This document shows positions 23,762 through 36,000 of a DNA stretch of 64,000 nucleotides, piece after piece. Under the pieces are notes generated by a model. It ran no database searches. It was not told the origin of the DNA and saw only the letters and a list, made by a program, of their open reading frames with translations. Origin of the DNA: Cycas panzhihuaensis (Eukaryota; Cycadophyta); assembly GCA_023213395.1 (NCBI GenBank), contig CM041465.1, forward strand, positions 105,593,741 to 105,657,740, written 5' to 3'. The translations under genes were made by a program, and so were the position numbers. Positions within the stretch are counted from its first letter, which is position 1. Each line of letters starts with the position of its first letter.

Positions 23762-26657
23762 ATGGAAGGCTACCCGTCCGATTAGGCTTACCATTCTATG
23801 GCTTCGGGAACTCAAGAGTTCCCCGCCTCTATGCCGGAATCGGCCCATGAGGGCGATGATTCCATATACTACCTTGATGACTTTTGCCCTTCCGCCCACG
23901 CAGCGGAAGATTCAGCTCTTCATGAGGCTCACCCTCCCGCGGGAGAGCCTTATGAGGAGCGTCCCGAGGAATCCCCTACGTTCGAGATCCCGTTGACTTC
24001 ATATGGCTACGAGGATACCCCTCCTGCCGACGTAGTCGAGGCGATTAGCGAGTATTTCCGGGCAACTCGCCGCCAGCCGCACCCTAGATGGTTTAAGGAA
24101 ATGCTGTGCAATGTAGCATCTTCCTCATCCATCCCTGTGCCTTCTACTACGATCGATGCTCCTGCCCGTGCACGCTCATCCTATGCCGTGTCTACCCTGG
24201 CTCCTAGGGCAAGCGTTGCGCTGCCCGCTCCTAGCCGTGGTCCTGTTTCTTCAGGACCCACTCGTGGCATGACCTTTCCCCAACTCGAGGTCAGCATGTC
24301 GCTCCCAAGTCAAACGCATGCGCCGCCTTCAAATGTGGCACATGCGTTCCCTAGTAGGCCTCAGAGGTTCGCTAGCCGCCGCTGCTGGATATGTAGGACC
24401 CACTCCTACATACATTCCTAGCTACCGGTGGTCCTTCCCTTTACGTGCCCCCAGGTTACACATCTCAACCTTGGGGGCAGGTTAGGGGAAACCATCTCCC
24501 TGTCTATGGGGTGGAACTGTTGCATCCATATGGGGTTGCGCCACCTACGGGTGGTCCATATGGGCAAAACCCGGTCCCGCACCCTTCGTTTCCATCATCA
24601 AGCGCAACTCCTGTTGCTGCTTCGTCGCAAGGGAGCATACCTCCTTTCCAGAGCATTTACCCGCAAACCCCTTTCCAACAAGGGGTGTTCTCCTAAGGAG
24701 GGATGGGTTTACCACCTCCATCCATTCCTTTGCCGGTCGTCGATCCATTAGCCCAAGCAAGGACACGTCCTTTCGTGGACTATAAGTTGACGCCATTATC
24801 TGTTGAGGCGCTAAGGACTAACCTGCCGCCTCACCCTCCTGAAGTTCCCAAATTCAACGGAACTTCGTCGCAAGACCCAACCGAGCATGTACGCAGCTTT
24901 TCCATGGCGTGCATCGATTATTGGGCTTACGACCATATCTTGATGAAGCTCTTTCTGCGGTCCTTGCAGGGCAACGCCCTCAAGTGGTTTTACCGCCTTC
25001 CCGCCCATTCGATCCCCTCATTCTAGCAATTGGTGGACGAGTTTGTCAACTATTTTGACGTAGCCCGTCCATTCGAAAGTGGAATGAAGGCGCTCCTATC
25101 GCTTAAACAAGGCCACGATGAGATGAACCGTGACTTTGTGTGACGCTTTCATGATCTTCTTCACTCTACCAAGGCCACGTTGCCTGAAGAGTTGAAGTGA
25201 GATCTCTTCGTCAATGCACTTCACCCTGAAGTGCATGTGGAAGTCCTCAAGATGGGGGCAACCACATATGACTCCGCGATTACGATGTGTTTGGCGCTGG
25301 AGGCCATTGAGATCCAAGCTGGACTTAAGAAACCTCCTAAGCCCTCGCAACGATATGAGGCACCTCCCCCAGCGAAGGAAACCAAACCTTCGCAGCCCGC
25401 TAGGCCCACCTCTCATCCAACTGAGAGGACCCTAGATCCTCTTACTTCCACTATTCGCTCGTTTGAGCGAACGATGAAGGAGCTAAAACTCCAACCTCCT
25501 TCATCGCTAACCTCCCATAAACATGTTCAGCAGACTTCTCGCGCGATGCCCCCTAAAGGGGGTAACACCCAGCCTTCTCAAGCAAGGAGGACCGATCCTC
25601 CCCTTGAGAAGAGGTGGTGTTCCATCCACGGGGAGTGTTTCCATGACGATGCGTGTTGCCGGGCACAGCACCCACGCGACGCCCCACCACGTGATTCGTC
25701 CCCAAGGTGAGCATCGAGGCCTAACCTCGATCAGCCTGTTCATAGAGACCCGTTCCCCAAACATGGGGAACGTGGTCGCGTTGTTCAGCAAAGGAATAAT
25801 CAGAATCAGGATAGGTCTCCTGATTCTCGCCCTTCGTATGGTAGAGGGAAGGGTGTGCGAAGGTCGCCTTCTCCTTCGTGCTCCCCTGACCGCCGTGCTC
25901 CATCACCTTCGCAGTCCCGTAACCAGGGAAAGAAGGTGATCCAAATGCTTGAGACCACTCCTCTTTACGCTTTAACCCGGTCTCAAGCCGCGAAGGAGGC
26001 AGCAGGTGCCTCTGTATCCGTCTCGCAACCCGATCCCCCTCTGGAAGTTGTTCCTCTGGAGATTCTTATACTTCCCAAGAGTATTCCCATCTGCCCAGGT
26101 CGATTCGACTTTAGGAGAGCCCTTACCCAACCCACAGGGAGGGGCAAGCCTTTCTCCGTAGTCGAAGAGCTTCTTACTATGGCTGTCAGGATGTCCATCA
26201 TGGACATCTTGAGAAGTTGCCCGGAGCAACGAGCGCTCCTCTTAGAAGCTCTTGGATCGAATGATGCGTCCATTCATGCCTTGGGTACAACCCCAAGCAA
26301 AGGAGCCCGATTATCTCCTTCGATCCCGGAGATCTTCCCATCGCCTAGTGGAAGGAACGCAATGGAATTTCCTTTCACTATTACTATAGATACTCCCGAC
26401 AGACGTTGCGAAGAACCGCTGGACAACGGTTTCCACAACGCCATGCCTTTGCGCGTTATGCAAGAGCTTGGCGTTTTCGCCTTGGGACCTGTTCCATGGC
26501 GTTGTCAGGGTTATGATGGTAGCGAGAAGACTCCCTTAGGATCTGTCTCGATACCCCTTACCCTCGAGGACAAGACCATCGTTACCGACATCGTCGTCCT
26601 TAATGTTGATGTCGATTACAACTTGCTTCTGGGTTGACCATGGCTTGACCAAATGGG
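23762..26657 (+). pseudogene. Gag and protease of Tat element A
   Basis: The start is at 23762 (MEGYPSD, then a TAG where B has Trp). The Pro-rich N-terminal arm is followed by the capsid region: KFNGTSSQDPTEHVRSFSMA, DYWAYDHILMKLF, LQGNALKWFYRLP and QLVDEFVNYF. A Cys-His motif WCSIHGECFHDD follows near residue 640. The protease end is recognisable as NAMPLRVMQELG and VDVDYNLLLG-stop-PWLDQMG; its active site reads LDNGFHN where related copies suggest D-N-G-S-S. Stops at 25024 (TAG), 25198 (TGA) and 26635 (TGA) occur at identical codons in element B. Frameshifts are also present. Copia C interrupts after codon Met-Gly of WLDQMG. Confidence 0.88.
26653..26657. other. Target-site duplication of copia C (left)
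   Basis: ATGGG, repeated at 33064-33068. Removing C and one copy restores the phrase WLDQMGAVCST, which is continuous in element B. Confidence 0.95.
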
Positions 26658-26955
26658 TGAAAAGAGTGGATCTATCCTTCATCTCCATGCACTAAACACA
26701 AAGGCAAACATGGGAGCAAGAGAGACTTGAGAGAAAGAAAGTAGCTCTCACAAAATGGGGAGGTAAAGAATGAATCTCCTCCATTGAGCTTTACTTTTAT
26801 ATTGAGAGAGGGAGCATTTGAGTTAGGTGAAATGAAATTACACATAATGCACATGAAAGTGCATTTCACTTAAGTGATCTAATTTAAAGTTCACTTAAGA
26901 CCCTTTTTCGAAATAATCAACTAATGTAATGACCTTATGTCATTAACCCTTTTCA
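26658..26955 (-). repeat. 3' LTR of copia C
   Basis: The plus strand reads TGAAAAGAGTGG to CCTTTTCA. It carries a short open frame that is repeated in the other LTR and is not a gene. Confidence 0.95.
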
Positions 26956-26968
26956 ATCTCCCCCTTAA
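26956..26968 (-). other. Polypurine tract of copia C
   Basis: On the minus strand the bases just before the 3' LTR are AAGGGGGAGAT, a canonical plus-strand primer. Confidence 0.85.
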
Positions 26969-27204
26969 TGGTAGAAGGTCATTTCATTCTATTTTATTCT
27001 ATCCTATGAGGTCTTCATTTGAGCCTCTTACAAAGCAAACTAGTATGATACTTTTGTGGGAAACCCTCATGGGGAAGAAAACCCACAAAGTTTCTAATCT
27101 ACTAACCTGGCTCAGGCAGCTCTTTAAATGTAGTCAAATAGCCAATCAGTACAATAAATTTTGTAGCTGAAATATACTGAGTCTCCATATACCATTTGGT
27201 CATC

Positions 27205-27362
27205 CCCCATGCCCTTTCGGGTTTTCACAGGTTCCAATTTTCCAAAATAATACAACCCTTATCCTTTCGCACCCACATGGGGTTTTCATGAATGGGATAG
27301 AGCAGAGACTTACTCTTGTCCTTCCGTGCCCACAAGGGGTTTTCACGAATGAGACAGAGTAT
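27205..27362 (-). repeat. Three degenerate repeats of about 57-61 bp, element C
   Basis: The core GGTTTTCAC/T recurs at 27220, 27281 and 27338 on the plus strand, each preceded by a CCC(A/T)-rich half (CCCTTTCGG, CCCACATGG, CCCACAAGG). They lie between the end of RNase H and the 3' LTR, outside the coding region. Confidence 0.7.
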
Positions 27363-27418
27363 GATGGTCCTATTGTCATCTCCTTCAATTAGTTAGAGAT
27401 GGAGGCCCTAAGGCTGAG

Positions 27419-30400
27419 TTACTTTAATCGCTCAAACTTCACCCTCTTCAGTGGTTTGGTGAAGATATCAGCCACTTGATCTGCTGTGGGGCAGTACTCC
27501 AATTGAATTGTGCCATCATGAACTAGTTCTCTAATCCTGTGGACTTTTGTACTTATATGTTTGGTACGATCATGAAATACAGGATTTTTAGCCATCTGGA
27601 TTGTAGATTGATTATCTACATGTAAGCTAGTAGAACTTGTTTGGGTGGCATTTAATGTATTCAACAATTTTCTAAGCCATATCACCTCCTTGCTTGTCTC
27701 GTAAGCGAGAATGTACTCAAGTAGCTTGAGTCTGCAACTATCTTCTGCCGTCTGGATCTCCATGATATTGGTGCTGTTCCAAGAAATGTTACATACCCAG
27801 ACGTAGATCTTCCTATGTCTTTATCTCTGGCAAAGTCTGAGTCTGTGTATGCATAAAGTTTAAATTCTGCATTGGGTTCATACAACAGACCATATTTGCT
27901 AGTCGTCTTTAGGTACCTCAACACTCATATTGCAGCTTGCCAATGATTCTGCTTAGGATTTGTCATGAATCTTGCAAGAATGCCGACAGAGTGTGCAATA
28001 TCTGGCCTTGTGTTGGTAGTATAGATGAGACTACCTACAAGTTGCCTCAGAGTGTTGCGCCTGCCTCCCTATTGTCACCATCAACTGAGAGCTTAATATT
28101 AGGCTCCATAGGTGTATCCACTGGTTGAGCACCTTCCAACTGAAACTTTGTCAGAAGATCGTTGATATATTTTTCTTGGGAGAGAAAGATTTTGCCATCC
28201 TTTTGAGTTACTTCAATTCCCAAGTAATATTTCATCGACCGAGGTCGACAATTCAAAAGTTTTAGCAAGGTCCTTCTTCACCGGCCGATTACACTGCTCA
28301 CTATTCCGCGTTATGAGCATGTCAGCCACAAAGATTAAGAGGTAAGTGACTTTATCATTTTGGCGCTTGATAAATAATGTTGCAGCAATATCTTGATAGT
28401 CACAACCTCATATCCAAGTTGCCTCATTCTTTCAGACAACTTGGTAAACCAAGCACGAGGGCTTGCTTTAGGTCGATAAGGACTTTATGAGCCTACAAAC
28501 TTTATGCTCCTGACCGTCAATCTCGTATCCTTCTGGCTGAGCCATGTAAATTTCTTCTTTAAGGTCCCCATTGAGAAATGCGGTCTTAACATCGAGTTGG
28601 TGGATTTTCCAACCCTCGCTGAGCACCAAGGCTATTAGAGTTCGATCAGAGGCCACTTGGTTGTAGGAGCAAAGATTTCAGTGTAGTCAATGCCTTCCCT
28701 TTACATGAATCCTTTTGCTACCAACCTCGCCTTGTGTTTTCCTAGGGTGCCATCTGATCTATACTTGTTTTTGAACACCCATTTATTTTGAACTACCTTT
28801 CTTCCAAGTGGTAGATCATGAATCTTTGCAAGAAAAGCAACCCATACTTTCTTGGTAAAATCATCAATGAAAGTAATATAGTACCACTTCTGTTTGATAG
28901 AAGGGATGGGCATAGGACCGCATATATCTGAGTGTACAAGATGCAAAGGTTGGGTAGATTTCCACTGACTACGAGGAAAGGGTTGTCTTTGAGATTTAGC
29001 AATAATACATGCTTCACATTTAAAGGGCTTGGAGGGGAACTTAGGCAAACCAGGAAGAGTGTCTTGTAGTTCTCTTAAACAATTAATTTTGATATGGCCC
29101 ATACGAGCATGCCATAGAGATGCTTGGGACAACTTTTGAGGAGTCAGGGTTGTGGTAAAAACAAATTCATCATCAACATAGTTGGCTTCAGAGGATGGTG
29201 AGCCAATTAGGCGAAAAAGTTTGCCATCAAGAATTCCGGTCATAACCACAGCATTTGAAGGAGGGTGAATGACACAGAGAGTTTGATTGTTTGCAGTTAC
29301 ACTCAGATCAAATCCACGAGAGATAAGGGTGGACAGGGAGAGCGATTCTCGCTCATAGCGGAATATATAAAACATCAACAAGTGTAAAATCTAGAAGGCA
29401 CAGGAGTTTCGTGCAACTGCTCCAAGTCCTTCGATCACTCGAGATGATTTGTCAGCCATGTGTACAACACCACGAACTTCAAAGTCAAAATCTTGAAAGA
29501 ACTGGCGATGATAAGTCATGTGTTGTGTTGCTCCAGTATCCATGATCCACGATGAAGTATTTAAGGTAGCACTATTTGCAACTCCAAGTGGTGAAGGCAA
29601 AAGTGAATAAGCATAGCCACAATGAGCCTCAATATACTTAGTGGATCTATCAACAACATTTGATGAAGTGGTCCCAATTCTTTGAAGGTGTGCATGAGCA
29701 AATTATATTCCACCAAAAGCATCTTCAAAAGAAGTATTATCAACATTATGTGTACCATGGCAATCGCTTGATAACTTGGTAGTTTGTTGGTGGCAGTTCT
29801 GCAATTTTTGGCATAATGTCCTCTTCTATTACACCTTTGGCACACGATTGTTTGATTTCCAGTCCAAGTATTAGGCTGGCTGGATTGTCTCTGATTACTG
29901 GATCTAGGTCCAGGTTGATTATTTTGCTATTTTTGTTGGAATTGAGGAGCATGTTGACTAAGAGGACGTTGTCCTTGTTGTCTACCTCTTCCTCTTCCAC
30001 GGGAATTACCACCTCTACGAGAGTATTGACCTTGATTTCTGGTGTAACAAAGATCTTCTTCCACTTCAAAATCAGCATCAATTGGATCTGATGTAGTGGC
30101 AAAGTTGGTATCAAAGGTCTTATCAAATTCAATGAACTTATCAGCAAGATCCTCAAAGTTTAGGGTCTTTAAAGTTCCACTAGATTGAAGACTCCAATAG
30201 ATTTTTATAATCCGGGATATGGAGACATGATCAATCAGAAAGCCCATGTAATGCATTGAGTTTTAAAATCTTTATCAATGGCTTGCTTGATTGGATGAAG
30301 GAGATTGATTGTCTCACTTGCATGTCCTTTCTGCATTTTCAATTTGTTCATCTTCAGCACTAAGTGAACAAATTCTAAGTCTGATTTAGTGTCAAAGTTC

Positions 30401-30750
30401 TTCTTAAGAACTTCAAGAACTTTCCATGATGTATCATGTACAGCTTCATCAATGAGATTATGTAGGGAATAATCAGTGACAAGCAGTATCCCTACACGGA
30501 TTTTATCATCATCAAGTTCCCATTGGCGTTTAGCTACAGCTTCAGTGGGAGCAGTTGGAGCACCTCCTGCTGAAGCAGTTGTGGTAGCTGTAGCTACAAC
30601 AGGTGGTGTAGGTTGTAAGTGATCTCTCCATAGACCTTCATACTTTGCAGCATTTCTGACACCAATGAACCACATGTCCCAATTTTCTTTCCCTTTTAGA
30701 ATGCGTTCACATTTTGCTTGAACTGTGAAGACATTGTGTCTTTTAGAAGG
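27419..30750 (-). pseudogene. Gag-pol of copia C with integrase-RT deletion
   Basis: Gag starts near 30750 (ERILKGKENWDMWFIGVRN) and continues with a UBN2-type capsid (DTSWKVLEVLKKNFDT) and a zinc knuckle CQRCNRRGHYAKNC. The protease is intact at IMDTGATQHMT. The integrase has its HHCC end (LWHARMGH, CEACIIAKSQRQPF) and HSDICGPM, then YYITFIDDFTKKVWVAFLAK jumps directly to LPLGRKVVQNKWVFKNKYRS of RT (about 28795-28830). The second Asp and Glu of the integrase and the start of RT are therefore deleted, in frame. The RT motif Y-V-D-D reads FVAD (28321-28332). RNase H runs from YTDSDFARDKDIGRSTSGY to ADIFTKPL. Several stops and frameshifts interrupt it. Confidence 0.9.
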
Positions 30751-32751
30751 GAAGAAATGAACAAGGGACTATAAAAGTGATGGTAATAAATGACCGATCA
30801 CTATTTACAAATGGGAAATGTAATGAAGTAGTGTAGAAGAAGGAAGAAGAAGTGAGAATGGTTGCTCAAAGATGAAGGGAGCAACTTAGAGAAAAGTCAC
30901 CAACACTTGTGACAAATATTAACCTGATGCAAAGCAGAATATGAGAAGCACTATGATAAAAATTGGCCACTAACACTTGTGGCAAATATTAACCGACGAA
31001 AGGTGAATATGAGAAGCACTATGATTGTGATTACACTATGGATCACTTTTTACAAATAAGTAAGTGATCAATATACAAGATTGTAGGCCAATGTAGAAGT
31101 TGACATCATTGGGTTTACACAACTTGAAACTCGAATGTAGGATGCGTAATCAACCCAATAACCTCTAACTTGTGTCCAACATGTAGTTGAGGTTGTTGAA
31201 AGGATGCCTAGGCTTCTAGTAGAATTAATTTAGCCTTCACCCGTGATACCCGCAATCGTGCTTGGTGATGAAATCCAAGTCACAACGGAGCCCAGGTACT
31301 CCCAATCCTCACCCAGTTCACCAATGAGCAGCTATATACCTCCTCTAAAGAGTGGTACGTGCATACCCATAGCTATGACGGATATTGGATCGGGTATATT
31401 TTAATCTTGTATTAAAGTTTCAGTTTTCCTGGTTGGTTATCAGGATGATCCCTGATTGAGGCACGATGGTATGGCTAACTAAACCTCACCAATATTCCGG
31501 TTTAGTCCAGTCCCAACTTGAAACCCACACCTCCTTTATGGCACGGCATTCTGCCAACCAAGGTATCTCAACTTTGGTGAGTGTGTGAACAGGTACAAGA
31601 TGGTGGAAAATAATGTACGTGATGCGTTCCTTTTAGAAAGAGTGAAAAGATTATCGAATTGTATCAAACGTACATTTAACTAAAAATAATGCTTGCTTGG
31701 AGTGCTTTTGGAGTGCTTGCTTGAAGTGTCTTTGGTGTGCTTACTTTGAGTGATTTTAGAGTGCTGAAATGCAATGCTAATAAGTGAGTGAGGACACTGG
31801 ATATTGCTCTGATCCAGGTGTTTTTTTCTCACTTTTACAATGGGCTTTTAAGCCTTATAAAAAGGAAGAAATTTTCTTCACTTTTTTTCTTTTTTTTTTT
31901 GATAATACAAAAAAGTACTCTTCACTAAATCGCAATAACTTTCTCCCACGATGCCGAAATGGAGTGCCGCTTTTGCTGCAAACTAGACTCGGATCTTCAT
32001 CTCCAGGAAGTGGAATCAGGTCCAAATGAGTTCGGAAAGTTTTTGACAGCCCGAAAATTTAGGAAATGATATTTTTCGTAATTCTTACTAAAAATAAATC
32101 TTGTTCACTAAAAGCAAAGAATAACTTCCTCATCGACATCCAAATTAGGTGCCGATTTTGCATTGGAAAGTAGACTTAGAGCCCCATATTTGACAATTAG
32201 AATCACTTCAATTGGATCTCTGTAGAAGATTTTGCAGACCTATGAAGTTCAGTAATCAAATTGCATTTTTGCAGAAATTTCAGCTTGCTAATATCTCATT
32301 AACACATGATACCATATGAAATTTCCATCATTTTTGATCACCAGGATCCCAATATGGGCAAGGTGAGAGCATACAATGATAGATATTTTCAATGGCTCAA
32401 AATTCTTAAAAAAAAAATTGGGTAAAAACTCCCTTACAATCATTCTTCTAAATGCTGGAAAAATTTCGGAAATTTCCCCTTGTTAAATGGACAAAAAAGG
32501 AAAAAGAAAAAGAAGAATGAGATAGCATGAATGGCCAGCAAAGGATTGGAATCCTTGGGCCTTACAACTCCTTTTATTATGCTTCCAAACCTGCAAAAGA
32601 GAAAGGAAAAGCAAACAATACAAAATATGCTATCATAATAACTTGAAAATATTTCTAAATTCACTTTCACAATCTCCTTCACCACATGGATTGTGGGGAG
32701 AAGGAAGTGATGGCTCCATTGAAGTGCAAGTGGGGAATATGAAGGAAGCAA
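30751..32751 (-). other. Leader of copia C, 2 kb, no gene recognised
   Basis: A direct repeat with a period of about 68-70 bp occurs at about 30898-31032: AACACTTGTGACAAATATTA and AACACTTGTGGCAAATATTA, each followed by ATATGAGAAGCACTATGAT. The rest, including a T-rich run near 31890, shows nothing recognisable. It may include an unrecognised insertion. Confidence 0.5.
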
Positions 32752-32763
32752 GCTCTGATACCA
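32752..32763 (-). other. Primer binding site of copia C
   Basis: On the minus strand TGGTATCAGAGC, an exact initiator-Met primer site, follows two bases after the LTR end. Confidence 0.93.
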
Positions 32764-32765
32764 CA

Positions 32766-33063
32766 TGAAAAGAGTGGATCTATCCTTCATCTCCATGCAC
32801 TAAACACAAAGGCAAACATGGGAGCAAGAGAGACTTGAGAGAAAGAAAGTAGCTCTCACAAAATGGGGAGGTAAAGAATGAATCTCCTCCATTGAGCTTT
32901 ACTTTTATATTGAGAGAGGGAGCATTTGAGTTAGGTGAAATGAAATTACACATAATGCACATGAAAGTGCGTTTCACTTAAGTGATTTAATTTAAAGTTC
33001 ACTTAAGACCCTTTTTCGAAATAATCAACTAATGTAATGACCTTATGTCATTAACCCTTTTCA
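32766..33063 (-). repeat. 5' LTR of copia C
   Basis: It is 298 bp and identical to 26658-26955 except for two transitions (GCATTTC versus GCGTTTC, and GATCTAA versus GATTTAA). Confidence 0.95.
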
Positions 33064-36000
33064 ATGGGAGCCGTGTGTTCTACCCGTTGGGGGCAACTTA
33101 AATTTGTCTATAATGGACAAATGAAGGTTGTCTCCCACGAGCAATCACTCGCCAAACCAGCTAGGCCTTCCGCCCAGGCAAGCCGTGACCATACGAAGGG
33201 AAACAAACGCCCTTCCGACCATGTCTCAGCTTGCTTGATTGGAATCCCTGATTCCTCTTACCGAGAAGAAGGTCCCACACCTTCTTCTCCTGCGTTGACG
33301 CGTTTCGCCCCCATTGGTGTTGGCAGTTATGGGTATCTCGCCGTGTTTGATGATGACGGGTCCTATAGCGAGGATGAGGACCGTCCTCACCCAGTTTCGT
33401 TCCTCCGCACTAGTATGGGGCATCCTCCTAGTCCTAGGTTTCCTCCTACGACCTCTTTTGTTGTAGAGCCACGCCACTTTCACACGTCACATGACATTGC
33501 GCATGCTGATCATCATGTCCCTGGCTCTTCCATCTCATCACCTCCCATTGGTGACGATGTCGAGAGATCCCCTCTTGCCTTTTACGAGGGGCCTCTCCTT
33601 GACTCTCCTTCGGAGTCTTTCAGGGATGATGGGCAGTTTTCAGGCCATACCGGTCTTATCGCTCCCACGCCATCCCGCGCCTCGTCTATTCGAAGTCAGA
33701 TCATCCATGGGGTGGACTACTTCGAAGACGATGAGGCTTTGCTGGAACACTTAGCTAGTCCCATGTCAAATTTGCCTCCTGGTCACCACAAGCTTGGCCA
33801 CCAGAAGGTCTTAGTGATTGGGTCCCCATTAGCTGACCCAATCCCCTCTTCCGTTTCCTCCCTTCCAGTTGATCTTGCCCCCCTCCATTTCGAGGAGGAG
33901 AATGCCATGTGCATAGGGGCAACCAAGGACATAGTCCTTGCCCCAGACAAGGTCATCAAAGTAGGAGCAGAATGCACTCCTGACGAAGTGAGGGAGTACG
34001 CCCTTCTGTTCCAAGAATTCCGCGATGTATTCGCATGGGATTACTCGGATATGAAGGGCATTGACCCCTCCATCGTCACGCATAATCTTACGACCCTTCC
34101 TGACGCTCGCCCCGTGCGTCAGAAGCAGCGTCCCCTTCACCCGAAGCTTTCAGCTGTCGTTAAGATGGAAGTTGAGAAGCTTCTGGAAGCGGGGCTCATT
34201 TCCTCCATCGATTACCCCAAGTGAGTATCGAATATCGTTCCCGTTGCTAAGAAGAACGGGACCATTCACATTTGTGTCGATTTTCGCGTCATAAACAACG
34301 CTTGTCCTAAGGACAATTTTTCTCTTCCCTTCATCGATCAAATAATCGACCGTACGACTGGATTCGAAGTTATGTCCTTGATGGACGGCTTCTTCGGCTA
34401 TAACTAGATTCAGATTTCTCCCGAAGACCGCCATAAGACGGCCTTCACTACACCATGGGGCACCTTTGCCTACAAGGCAATGCCCTTTGGTCTTAAAAAT
34501 GCAGGGGCTACTTATCAAAGAGCCATGCATTTTATCTTTCATGACCTCATCAACAATACGATGGAGGTCTTCATGGACGACATGATGGGCCTTTCCCATT
34601 CCAGAGCCCATCATCTTTCTGACTTGCGCACCATCTTCGCAAGATGCCGCAAGTACCATGTTAGTTTAAACCCACTGAAATGCATGTTTGCCGTTACTTC
34701 GAGCAAACTCCTCGCCTCATGTCTCAAAGAAGGAATCCGGATCGATCTAGAAAAGTCAAGGCGATCCTTGACATGTGCCGCTAGGACCCAACGACAAATT
34801 AAGTCGTTTCTAGGCAGGCTTGGTTTCTTGAGGCGTTTTTTGGCAGATTTTGCCATAAACGCCAGGCCTCTTACAAACCTATTGAAGAAAGGAGCCCCTT
34901 TTGCCTGGTCAGACAAGACCCAAAAGGCCTTCGTAGGGCTCAAGGAAGCCCTCGTTTCTGCCCCTACGCTGGCGCCTCCTCGCTTCGATAGGCCCTTCAT
35001 CCTATACACCTCGGCAACCGATGAATCCCTGGGCGCAATGCTCGCACAGGAGGACGATTCGAGAACCGAGAGGGCCATTTATTTCATCAGCCGCACGCTT
35101 GTTGCCGCTGAATTAAACTATCCTCCCGCCAAAAAGAAATGCCTTTCCTTGGTCCATGCGACCAAGAAATTTCGGCATTACTTGCTCGGTAATACAACCA
35201 AGGTGATCGTCCAATCCGATCCCTTGCATTATTTGCTTACCCGTTCGGATTTGACAGGTAGGGCGGACCGTTGGGCCGTCCTGCTTCAAGAATTCGACTT
35301 GCAAGTTGTCAACAGGAAGTCGAAGAAGGGGATGATAGTAGCGGAACAGTTAGCCGATGCTGCCATTCCCAACGCGAGAGGTATTCCCATTGACGACTCT
35401 TTCCCGGATGAGTCCATCATGACCTTCCAAGATGCTTCTCCTCACCCACTCACCGACAGCGAGTGGTATGGCGACATTGTGCGATATCTGACTCAGCAAG
35501 AATATTGCCCCGAAGCCAGCAATAAAGTTAGGACACGTATCCGCACCACCGCTAGACAATACCTTCTCATAGATGAGGTGTTGTACAAGAGATCTTTCGA
35601 TGGGATCCTGCTTCGCTGCGTCGCTCCTGACGAAGCAGACCAAATACTCCACGAATGCCACCATGGCATTTGTGGGGGCCACTTTGGGGGCCAATCCATG
35701 GCCCAAAGGATCCTCCGTATGGGTTACTACTGGTCGTCCTTGTTCAAGGACACCTACGCTTGTGCCCTTAGATACCGGCGATGTCAGGAGCACGCCAACG
35801 TCTCTCACTTACCTTCCGAGGCGTTGCACCCCATCATGTCTCCGTGGCCCTTTTCCCAATGGGGTTTAGACCTCATTGGGGCTATATCACCGCCATCTTC
35901 CGCACAACATAAATATATCTTAACCACTACGGAATACTTCACTAAATGGGCAGAGGCAATCCCCCTATCTACTACCCCTGGAAAGATGATAGCCACCTTC

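Larger units (their letters stand above)
26658..33063 (-). mobile_element. Ty1/copia element C, youngest, internally deleted
   Basis: Two 298-bp LTRs (26658-26955 and 32766-33063) differ at only two positions, both transitions. The TSD ATGGG flanks them. The initiator-Met primer site and polypurine tract are in place. Coding order on the minus strand is gag, zinc knuckle, protease, a truncated integrase fused to RT, then RT and RNase H. The 2-kb leader between primer site and gag is long for a copia and shows no recognisable gene. Confidence 0.95.

Noticed and set aside
26672-26869. A 65-codon frame repeated at 32780-32977.
   Set aside because: It lies in the two near-identical LTRs of copia C.
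33064-34224. A 386-codon open frame starting MGAVCSTRWGQ looks like a stand-alone gene.
   Set aside because: The Met is internal to Tat gag-pol (WLDQMGAVCST) and lies at the copia C target site; element B reads through the same phrase.
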